Below, piece after piece: positions 1 to 6,589 of a DNA stretch of 18,551 nt; the stretch's first letter is position 1; each line of letters begins with the position of its first letter. Under the pieces are notes generated by a model. It saw only the letters and a list, made by a program, of their open reading frames with translations. It was not told the DNA's origin and searched no databases. This DNA comes from JBLHKW01 sp047618565. Lineage in GTDB: Bacteria; Planctomycetota; UBA1135; GCA-002686595. The stretch covers positions 1 to 18,551 of the forward strand of contig JBLHKW010000106.1 in NCBI GenBank assembly GCA_047618565.1. The letters are read 5' to 3'. Position numbers and translations under genes: made by a program.

Positions 1-8
1 AGGGAGCC

Positions 9-1664
9 ATGGACCATTCGGTTCGCTGGCTGCGCTCGAAGCAGGACGCGCAGTCGGGCGCCTACGGCGGGGCCCTCGAGCCCACCGCCTGGACGCTGCT
101 GGCCCTGGCGCGCTGCCCGCGCCACTATGGCGTCCACGACGGGCCCTTCGTCAAGCGCGGCCTCGACTACCTGCTCGGGCACTGCGCACCCGACGGTTCG
201 ATCCACTCGGCCGATGCCAACGAGGCCGAGCGCCTGGCGCAGACCGAACTGGTCGCGATCGTGCTCGGGCATCACGTGACGCCCGAGAGCGCGCGCGCTC
301 TCTCGAACGCACTGAGTTGGTTCGGAGAGCAGGACTCGGGGACGACGTCTCCGCGCGCCGCGGCCGTGCAGAACCCCGCGCTCGCACAGCTCACCCTGGA
401 CAAGGCGTCCATGTTCGCCACCGCGACGCTCGCGCGCTGCGCGTCCGACGGCTCCTGGGCGGGCAGCGACACGAACGGTGGCGCCGTGCAGGCCACCGCC
501 CGCGCCGTGATCGATCTAGCCGACTGTTACGGTCTGCTGCAGCCCAAGACGCCACCGCGCTCCGTTTCTCCACTGCCCCGTGCGGGCGCCCTGGATGGCG
601 AGTCGCTCGACAGGTCGATCATCGCCGGCGCGCGCTTCCTCGTTGGCGCAGCCGACGATGGCCTCTGGGGCGCGCCCGGTCAGCCGGACGCGGGCATCTC
701 GGCCATGGTCCTGGCTGCACTGCACGCCGTGCCCGAGCCGCGCCCGACGGAGATCCAGAACGCGATCGACCATGGACTCGCCTGGCTCGCGGGCCTGCAG
801 CGCGAGGACGGATCGATCCACGACGGCAAGCTCTACAACTACGTCACGTCGGCTTCGATCCTGGCCCTGGCCCGGGCTGGCGATCGTTACCAGCCGCAGC
901 TCGTCAAGGCGCGTGACTTCCTGATCTCCCTGCAGTCCGACGAGGGCGAGGGCTACTCCCCGGACCACCACTACTACGGCGGCGTCGGCTACGGCGGCGA
1001 TGAGCGCCCGGACCTGTCGAACCTGCAGATGGCGCTCGAAGCCCTGTCCGCATCCGGTCTCGAATCCGAGCACGCGGCATACCAGCGGGCCCTGACGTTC
1101 CTGGAGCGCTGCCAGAACCGCTCCGAGTCGAATGACCTCGCGCTCGACGAGAACGGCACCGTCCTGATCGCGGGCGAGGACGGCGGCGCGGCCTACTCCC
1201 CGGGCGCATCTCCGGCCGGATTCATCGAGCTCGAGGACGGCAAGAAGATCCCGCGCTCCTACGGCTCCATGAGCTACGCCCTGCTCAAGAGCTACATCTT
1301 CGCCGGCCTCGAACGGGACGATCCGCGCGTCGAGGCGCTCTGGAACTGGCTGCAGGAGAACTACACGCTCGACGTGAATCCTGGCTTCCAGTACGTCGAC
1401 GACCCGGTGGCCGCGTACCAGGGCCTCTTCTACTACTTCAACACGATGGCGCGCGCGCTGGACCTCTACGGCGCCGAGACGATCGTCGATGCGGCCGGCG
1501 CGGAGCACGCGTGGCGTACCGAGCTCGCGGGGAGACTCGTCGCAATGCAGAGCCGGGTGGACGGATCCTGGGTCAACGGGAACGCGCCGCGCTGGTGGGA
1601 GGGCAACCCGGTCCTCGCCACCGCCTACGCCCTGGCGACCCTCGAGCTGACGCGCGCCGACTGA
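9..1664 (+). CDS. prenyltransferase/squalene-oxidase repeat protein, probably 5'-partial
   Basis: The 551 residues seen form repeated helical units with the QW-like pattern of the alpha/alpha-toroid fold of terpenoid cyclases and protein prenyltransferases. Examples are WLRSKQDAQSGAYGG near residue 8, GLDYLLGHCAPDGSIH near 51, WLAGLQREDGSIHDG near 258, FLISLQSDEGEGYSP near 305 and LVAMQSRVDGSWVNG near 514. I see no DxDD motif of class II cyclases, so cyclase activity is not supported; a binding or structural role is equally possible. Start: the frame is open to the left edge, and the AGGGAG at 1-6 lies only 2 nt from the ATG, too close for a normal ribosome site. No signal peptide is visible, although homologues I know of usually carry one. 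The true start is therefore probably upstream of the window. The FAH gene follows after 42 bp. The family is clear; the function is unknown. Confidence 0.82.
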   Translation: MDHSVRWLRSKQDAQSGAYGGALEPTAWTLLALARCPRHYGVHDGPFVKRGLDYLLGHCAPDGSIHSADANEAERLAQTELVAIVLGHHVTPESARALSNALSWFGEQDSGTTSPRAAAVQNPALAQLTLDKASMFATATLARCASDGSWAGSDTNGGAVQATARAVIDLADCYGLLQPKTPPRSVSPLPRAGALDGESLDRSIIAGARFLVGAADDGLWGAPGQPDAGISAMVLAALHAVPEPRPTEIQNAIDHGLAWLAGLQREDGSIHDGKLYNYVTSASILALARAGDRYQPQLVKARDFLISLQSDEGEGYSPDHHYYGGVGYGGDERPDLSNLQMALEALSASGLESEHAAYQRALTFLERCQNRSESNDLALDENGTVLIAGEDGGAAYSPGASPAGFIELEDGKKIPRSYGSMSYALLKSYIFAGLERDDPRVEALWNWLQENYTLDVNPGFQYVDDPVAAYQGLFYYFNTMARALDLYGAETIVDAAGAEHAWRTELAGRLVAMQSRVDGSWVNGNAPRWWEGNPVLATAYALATLELTRAD

Positions 1665-1693
1665 CGCTCCCTGGCGCCGCCCGCGGATGGCGC

Positions 1694-1699
1694 TATAGT
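1694..1699 (+). promoter_or_regulatory. putative -10 element of a leaderless promoter
   Basis: TATAGT matches the sigma-70 -10 consensus at 4 of 6 positions, in the context GGCGCTATAGTC, and ends 7 nt before the FAH ATG at 1707. Transcription would start at or within a base of the start codon, giving a leaderless mRNA. The region just upstream of this ATG shows no Shine-Dalgarno sequence. The -35 side is weak: CTGGCG at 1671-1676, with 17-bp spacing, matches only 3 of 6. This is inference from spacing and sequence. Confidence 0.45.
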
Positions 1700-1706
1700 C
1701 TCGTCC

Positions 1707-2624
1707 ATGACCGATCACAGGCTCGAGACGGTGCGGATCTTCCGTGAAGCGGGCCCGCGTGGGAGGCTCGTCCTCGACGACGGTTCGCGCCTGCTGAACC
1801 TCACCGCGCACCTGATCGAGACCGGGCAGCCGGCGGACATCGTGGGTCTCTTCGAGACCGGCTGGTTCGACGAGGGCGAGCTGCGCCCGCGCCTCTTCGG
1901 CGACGAGGACAAGAACTGGGAAATGGTCGAGGTCGAGTGGGATGGCAACGCGCTGCCCGAGGTCGACACGCCCATCGACAGGGCATCGGTCGGGAAGATC
2001 CTCTGCCTGGGCAAGAACTTCCGCGCCCATGCGGAGGAGTTCGGGGAGGAGGTGCCCGCCGAGCCCATGTTCTTCAACAAGCTCCCCGAGACGCTCGTGC
2101 CGCACCGGACCGAGGTCACCATCCCGGGCTGGTACGTCGGGCGCGTGGACCACGAGGCCGAGCTGTGCGTGGTGATCGGACTCGAGGGCTTCGACATCCA
2201 GGCCGAAGACGCCATGGAGCACGTCGGTGGATACACGATCGCGAACGACCTGACGGCGCGCTCGATGCAGGGCCAGGACCGCAAGAAGGGGCACCCGTGG
2301 CTGCGCTCGAAGAACCTGAACAGCTTCTGTCCACTCGGACCGAGCTTCGTGCCCCGGGACTTCCTGGACATCTCCGACCTGCGCGTACGAGCCATGGTCG
2401 GGAGCGAGGAACGCCAGAACGCGTCCACCCGTGATTTTGTGGTGGATGTGCCCAGCGCCATCGCCTGGCTATCGCGCCACATCACCCTGCGCCCGGGCGA
2501 CCTGATCCTGACCGGCACACCCGCCGGAGTCGGCCCACTCGAGGACGGCGAGCAGGTCATCTGCTCGATCGACGGCATCGGCGACCTCTCCACCACCATC
2601 CGCAGGCCAGCGACCGATGACTGA
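1707..2624 (+). CDS. fumarylacetoacetate hydrolase (FAH) family protein
   Basis: A 305-aa protein of the FAH superfamily, metal-dependent enzymes that hydrolyse or decarboxylate beta-keto acid type substrates in aromatic and amino acid breakdown. Residues 1-90 form a variable N-terminal domain. The catalytic domain begins near KILCLGKNFRAHAEEFG (97-113). Metal ligands are visible as E150 and E152 in DHEAEL and D181 in ANDLTAR. FFNKLPETLVPH (122-133) and the C-terminal LRPGDLILTGTPAGVGPL are family hallmarks. It is cytosolic, with no signal peptide. Length is normal for FAHD-type members. The substrate cannot be read from sequence, since fumarylpyruvate, acylpyruvate and oxaloacetate enzymes look alike. 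The stop overlaps the following M48 protease gene by 8 bp, so the two are probably translated from one mRNA, although no shared pathway is evident. Confidence 0.9.
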   Translation: MTDHRLETVRIFREAGPRGRLVLDDGSRLLNLTAHLIETGQPADIVGLFETGWFDEGELRPRLFGDEDKNWEMVEVEWDGNALPEVDTPIDRASVGKILCLGKNFRAHAEEFGEEVPAEPMFFNKLPETLVPHRTEVTIPGWYVGRVDHEAELCVVIGLEGFDIQAEDAMEHVGGYTIANDLTARSMQGQDRKKGHPWLRSKNLNSFCPLGPSFVPRDFLDISDLRVRAMVGSEERQNASTRDFVVDVPSAIAWLSRHITLRPGDLILTGTPAGVGPLEDGEQVICSIDGIGDLSTTIRRPATDD

Positions 2625-3750
2625 TTTCGATCCCTTCGCCGCCGAACACGAGTTCCCCGGCGGTATCGTCGGCAAGACCGTCCCCGGTGGCAGGCGTCCC
2701 GCACGCGTGCGCGTCACGACCTCCGGTCTGGAAGCCGAGACCGAGGACGGTGAAGGCACGCGCATCCCGTGGCACCGCGCCGTGCTCTCGCGCGCGGGAT
2801 CGAGCGGCGAGATCACCTTCTGCACCGGCGGAGACGGAATTTCGGTCTACAGCGAGGACGAGAACTTCCTGCGCGCCATCGAGGGCTGCGGCGGAAACGA
2901 CGTGGCCAACGAGGTGGCACGCCTACAGGGCGAGCGCGTCTCCTCGCGCGCCAAGCATCTGGCCGGTTGCACGATTTTCCTGGTGCTCTCCAGCGCGATC
3001 GTCTTCTTCACGCCGCGCGCGTGCCACGGATCGATCGACAAGATGGTCGATGCACTGCCCTACAGCGTGGACGAGACCATCGGCGAGGCCGTGGTCGACG
3101 CCATGGATGCGGGCGGCTCCGAGGTCGAGGACGAGGAGCTGCGCGCGGGCATCCAGACCATCCTCGACCGCCTGACGCCCCACACGGGACTGCCCGACGC
3201 GAAGTTCGAGTTCCGCATCATCGACAACGAGCAGGTCAACGCCTTCGCCCTGCCCGGCGGCTACCTGACGATCTACACGGGCCTGATCGAACAGGCGGAA
3301 TCCGCCGACATGGTAGCGGGCGTGCTGGCGCACGAGATCGCCCACGTGACCCGGCGCCACGGCCTGCGGCGCATCGCGCATTCGGTCGGGACCTTTGCGG
3401 GCCTGCGCCTGCTCCTGGGCGACACGAGCGGTCTGCTGGGGATCGCGACCGAGCTCTTCACCCTCGCTTCCGTCAACGACTACTCCCAGGAGCAAGAGAC
3501 CGACGCGGACGAGGAGGGCACGCGCATCCTGGTCGACGCGCAAGTCGACCCGCACGGACTGATCGCGTTCTTCGAGCACATCGAGGAGCTCCAGGGGGAG
3601 CTGCCCGCAGCGCTCGAATGGCTCAGCACGCACCCCGAGACCGGCGGACGCATCGCGAGCGTGCGCAGCCGTATCGCCGAACTCGACGAGCGCGAGGCGC
3701 TGCCCTTCGACATCGACTGGGAAGCCCTGCGCGAACGGGTCAGGGACTGA
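2617..3750 (+). CDS. M48 family membrane-anchored zinc metalloprotease
   Basis: A 377-aa protein with three parts. Residues 1-112 form a soluble N-terminal domain, possibly the beta-rich DUF7092-like module that precedes some M48 proteases (from memory). Residues about 116-132 form one hydrophobic segment, FLVLSSAIVFFTP. The rest is the peptidase domain. Zinc ligands are H239 and H243 in the HExxH motif HEIAH, plus E294 in QEQETDADEEG, matching the ExxAD pattern of the family. NAFALPGGYLTIYTGLIE (208-225) is the conserved strand before the active site. By similarity to BepA/Oma1-type enzymes, a role in quality control of membrane or envelope proteins is likely; this is inference. It starts inside the FAH gene (8-bp overlap). 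Its last 11 bp overlap the convergent symporter gene tail to tail, leaving no room for a separate terminator. Confidence 0.92.
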   Translation: MTDFDPFAAEHEFPGGIVGKTVPGGRRPARVRVTTSGLEAETEDGEGTRIPWHRAVLSRAGSSGEITFCTGGDGISVYSEDENFLRAIEGCGGNDVANEVARLQGERVSSRAKHLAGCTIFLVLSSAIVFFTPRACHGSIDKMVDALPYSVDETIGEAVVDAMDAGGSEVEDEELRAGIQTILDRLTPHTGLPDAKFEFRIIDNEQVNAFALPGGYLTIYTGLIEQAESADMVAGVLAHEIAHVTRRHGLRRIAHSVGTFAGLRLLLGDTSGLLGIATELFTLASVNDYSQEQETDADEEGTRILVDAQVDPHGLIAFFEHIEELQGELPAALEWLSTHPETGGRIASVRSRIAELDEREALPFDIDWEALRERVRD

Positions 3751-5245
3751 CGACCGGCGGAGTCTCCTCTTCCGAGCCGCTGGCCACCGCGAGGAAGCGC
3801 TCCTGATGCGGCGTCATCGGTCGCCGTGTCCGGATCGACACGAGGGTCATGGCCAGGATGTTCGCGGCCAGGCCGAACAGCCCGGCGTGAATGCCCATGG
3901 GCCGCAGTCCGTTGACGTCCAGGGTGATGATCACGCTGATGCCCGCGACCAGTCCCGCGAGTACACCGGGGCCTGTGGCGGCGCGTATGAACAGGGTCGC
4001 GACCACCGCCGGTGCGAACTGCGTCACCGGGCCGTAGGAGAACAGCAGCAGATCCACCAGGGTCTTCTCGTAGGCCGTGGCGAGCAGGTAGGACGCGACC
4101 AGCACCGGCAGGAGCATGATCCGGATCCAGCGCCGCTCGGTCTTCGGATCGAGCTTGCGGCCCAGCCCCGACACGACCCCGTCGCGCACGACGATCGATG
4201 CCGTGGCATGCACGATCGTATCGCCCGATGACATCGACGCGGCCACCGCGCCGGCGCAGAACAGGCCCACCATGTAGGGCGAGAGGTCCGTGTGCATCAG
4301 CATGTGGGGCAGGATCTGGTCCGGCGCCAGGGGCGCAGGAATGAACAGGATGCCCGCGAAGCCGACGAGCAAGAGCGGCACGAGAAACAGCTGGAACGTG
4401 GGGTAGAGCACCACGGTGCGCTTGATGGTGCGCACGTCGCGCGCGGAGAAGGCCTTCATGAACAGGTGTGGCCAGACCGAGAAGCCGATCATCGAGACCA
4501 GCACATCGCTCGAATAACCAGCCCAGGTTTGCGGGTCTCCGCCCTTCGCGAGCCCCGGGGCCACGAGCATCTCCGGGCGCGCCTCCTGGATCGCGTCGAA
4601 CATCGGCCCGATACCGCCGTACAGAATCGACGGCAAGTAGAGCCCCATGACCCATGCCAGCACGAGCATGAAGACACCCTGAAAGGTGTTCGTCCAGCCG
4701 ACGCCGAGCACACCGCTCTTGAGCACGTAGATCAGGACGACGCCGTAGATGATCGCGGCCCCGGCGTCGGCCTTGATCTGGCCCTCTGTCACGATCTCGA
4801 GCACCATACCGGCGCCGCGCATCTGCAGCGCGAGGTAGGGCACGAAGGCCAGCACGCTGATGACCATCATGACCAGAGCGATGCCGCGCGTACGGAAGCG
4901 TGTCGCAATCATCTCGGCCTGGGTCACGAAGCCGAAGGCCTTGCCGAGCCGTGCCGCGCGCGGGCCCAGGAAGTAGAACGGGAGGAATCCCAGGGTGCCG
5001 AAGCCCAGGATGTAGCAAGCACCTACCCCACGGGAGAAGGCGCGCCCCGGTGCCCCGAGGAACGCGAAGGCGCTGAAGATCGTGGCGCCGGTGATGAAGT
5101 ACATCACGAACAGACCGAGCGTGCGGTCGCCGGCCACGTAACCGGCCGCCGACTCGCTGCCGCGCTTGCCGGGCAACATCCCGACCACCAGGCACAGCAC
5201 CAGGTAGGCGACGACGATGCTGACGACGATCGTGGAGTCGCTCAC
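3740..5245 (-). CDS. sodium:solute symporter (SSS) family transporter
   Basis: A 501-aa polytopic membrane protein with about 13 hydrophobic segments, starting with STIVVSIVVAYLVLCLVVGM at the N-terminus. Family signs include YVAGDRTLGLFVMYFITGA (typical yxxGgRslg region), the Ser-rich FCAGAVAASMSSGDTIVHA stretch near residues 350-370 that contributes to sodium binding in this fold, and the RGxG-like turns between helices. It should import a solute together with sodium across the inner membrane. The substrate is unknown. Among SSS members, pairing with a DUF3311 protein recalls the YhdT-PanF arrangement, so an organic acid or pantothenate-like substrate is possible but not shown. Its start overlaps the stop of the DUF3311-like gene by 4 bp (ATGA), implying coupled translation. 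Confidence 0.92.
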   Translation of the reverse strand: MSDSTIVVSIVVAYLVLCLVVGMLPGKRGSESAAGYVAGDRTLGLFVMYFITGATIFSAFAFLGAPGRAFSRGVGACYILGFGTLGFLPFYFLGPRAARLGKAFGFVTQAEMIATRFRTRGIALVMMVISVLAFVPYLALQMRGAGMVLEIVTEGQIKADAGAAIIYGVVLIYVLKSGVLGVGWTNTFQGVFMLVLAWVMGLYLPSILYGGIGPMFDAIQEARPEMLVAPGLAKGGDPQTWAGYSSDVLVSMIGFSVWPHLFMKAFSARDVRTIKRTVVLYPTFQLFLVPLLLVGFAGILFIPAPLAPDQILPHMLMHTDLSPYMVGLFCAGAVAASMSSGDTIVHATASIVVRDGVVSGLGRKLDPKTERRWIRIMLLPVLVASYLLATAYEKTLVDLLLFSYGPVTQFAPAVVATLFIRAATGPGVLAGLVAGISVIITLDVNGLRPMGIHAGLFGLAANILAMTLVSIRTRRPMTPHQERFLAVASGSEEETPPVVSP

Positions 5246-5481
5246 GCCTGCTCCTCACCGCCAGAGGCAAGGTGGTAGGCCGCGACCACCACGAGCGCGG
5301 CGAGGATCCAGCCCACGCTCCAGACCAGCGGGAATGGAATCCCCCACAGGCGCGCTGGAGCCGCGTCGGCAGCGAGCGGAAAGCCAGGCCAGATCAGGCT
5401 GGCCAGGCAGATCACGGCAAAACCGACGAGTCCGAGTGTCGCGCCACGTCCCGCAGTTGTGTCCGGCATGCCCGACAGCAT
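5242..5481 (-). CDS. small DUF3311-like membrane protein, symporter partner
   Basis: A 79-aa protein with two predicted membrane helices: about residues 15-33 (LGLVGFAVICLASLIWPGF) and 51-70 (LVWSVGWILAALVVVAAYHL). The WGIPFPLVWSVGWIL stretch resembles the core of DUF3311 proteins, which are commonly encoded just upstream of SSS transporters, as with YhdT and PanF in enterobacteria. Its stop codon overlaps the symporter start (ATGA at 5242-5245), so a stoichiometric partnership in the membrane is likely. The start is uncertain: ATG at 5481 or ATG four codons later, and neither has a clear Shine-Dalgarno sequence. The upstream neighbour 51 bp away is the disrupted MBL-fold gene, so transcription of this pair may have been altered by that insertion. 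Confidence 0.75.
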   Translation of the reverse strand: MLSGMPDTTAGRGATLGLVGFAVICLASLIWPGFPLAADAAPARLWGIPFPLVWSVGWILAALVVVAAYHLASGGEEQA

Positions 5482-6116
5482 CGCCGATCGCGGCCCGCGA
5501 GTCCAACGGGTTGCCGCACGCAGATGGGCGCGTCAGTTGCCGTCGAAGCGCAGGCTCTCGAGGGACTCCCTGAAGACGTGCACGCCGCCACCGTCCGCAG
5601 TGCTCAGGGACTCCGCCACGGTGGCCACCTCACGCGGCGGGATGTGGATGGCGACCAGCGTATCGGCCGCCAGATGGGTCTGGACCAGCTCCTGACCCGC
5701 AGCGGAGCTCCACAACCAGTAGGGCAGCAGGGCCACATCGATATGAACGTCCTTCAGACCGTAGGGCTCGAGCACACCGCCCGAGCCATCCGCATCCCCG
5801 ATATGCAGGATGGTCAGACCCTCGAACTGGATCAGATGTCCGAGGTTCTGGATCGTCGGACGGTTGCCCGCATGGGGAATGCGCAGGAAGGCGACCTCGA
5901 TCCCGTTGTGCTCGAAGGCCAGGGTCTCCCCGGGGTCGGGCAAGAGCGAGGTCAGGCGCTCGCGCACCGATTGCGCGGCGTCGTCGTCCCCCAGGGTCGA
6001 GTCCAGGCCCCCCAGCACCTGCGGCGATGTGGCCATCCAGGTTTGCGGAGAGGCCGCGAGAAAGGCTGCGGCGCTACCGGGCTGGAAGTGATCCGCGTGC
6101 GCGTGGCTCACCAGGG

Positions 6117-6120
6117 CTAG
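6117..6120. repeat. target-site duplication CTAG, left copy
   Basis: CTAG immediately outside the left end of the foldback element. It is identical to 6314-6317. One copy belongs to the original gene, where it spans the Leu-Ala codons of FDDIDLALVSH. Confidence 0.92.
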
Positions 6121-6313
6121 CCCGGATAATTCATGAAGCGCGAGCCAAAACGCGTCGATTCGGCTTCTGGTGGTGCTTCTCGCGCGTTGGCCCCGGAGGC
6201 GACCCTTACGGGTCTCGAGGATGCCAACGCGCGAGAAGTGCCGCCAGAAGCCGAAAGGACGGCGAAGCCGGCCGGTCGTCGCGTTTGGGCCGCGTCTTCA
6301 TGAATTATTCGGG
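6121..6313. mobile_element. 193-bp foldback MITE-like element (no transposase)
   Basis: The ends are 18-bp inverted repeats, CCCGGATAATTCATGAAG on the left and the complement of CCCGAATAATTCATGAAG on the right, matching at 17 of 18. They are flanked by direct CTAG copies. Inside lies a second, 31-bp inverted repeat (6161-6191 with 6223-6253, 28 of 31). A partly paired segment between the two repeats shares the block AAACGCG, and a central hairpin GACCC-TTAC-GGGTC sits at 6201-6214. The whole element can fold back on itself, with one extra bulge on the right arm containing GGCGAAGCC. It is too short to encode a transposase, so it would be mobilised in trans. The 4-bp duplication and CC-starting, AT-rich tips recall the IS1380 family as I remember it; that assignment is an inference. 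Confidence 0.9.
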
Positions 6314-6317
6314 CTAG
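6314..6317. repeat. target-site duplication CTAG, right copy
   Basis: CTAG immediately outside the right end of the foldback element. Collapsing it with 6117-6120 exactly restores the reading frame of the interrupted MBL gene, which proves the 4-bp duplication length. Confidence 0.92.
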
Positions 6318-6589
6318 GTCGATGTCATCGAACGGTGCCTCGGCCACGACCAGCTTGGCGTGCAGTTCCGGAGACAGCGCCGCGTAGAAGCCCAGGGGCT
6401 CCTTGAGGAAGGCGTCGATCACGAATGCGCGCTCCCTCGAACGCACGAGAAAACCCTCATTGGCGAGGTAGATGAACTCGACCTCCCCACCCTTCAACGC
6501 AGGTGACGTCCCGGTTCGCGCGGACTCATCCCAGCGCGAGATGGAACTCAGCGCGAGCAGACCTGCGATACCGAGCAGGTGGAAGCGGT

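Noticed and set aside
9..1664. Functional squalene-hopene or other terpene cyclase
   Set aside because: Toroid repeats are present, but no DxDD acid motif is seen, and the protein matches the broader repeat family better.
516..2294. 592-aa minus-strand open frame opposite the repeat protein and FAH genes
   Set aside because: Antisense shadow produced by high GC at third codon positions; the opposite strand has intact family motifs.
4292..5278. 328-aa plus-strand frame opposite the symporter
   Set aside because: Composition is very hydrophilic (His, Glu, Arg, Asp), the usual complement of membrane-protein codons; no motif or ribosome site.
5533..6111. Separate 192-aa MBL protein starting MSHAHADH
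   Set aside because: The first codon is a GTG that encodes Val in the restored gene; there is no ribosome site, and the N-terminal strands of the fold are missing.
6117..6320. The element-encoded tail of the disrupted MBL protein as a real domain
   Set aside because: The roughly 58-residue extension is just read-through of the inverted repeats and ends in the duplicated CTAG; no fold or motif is visible.
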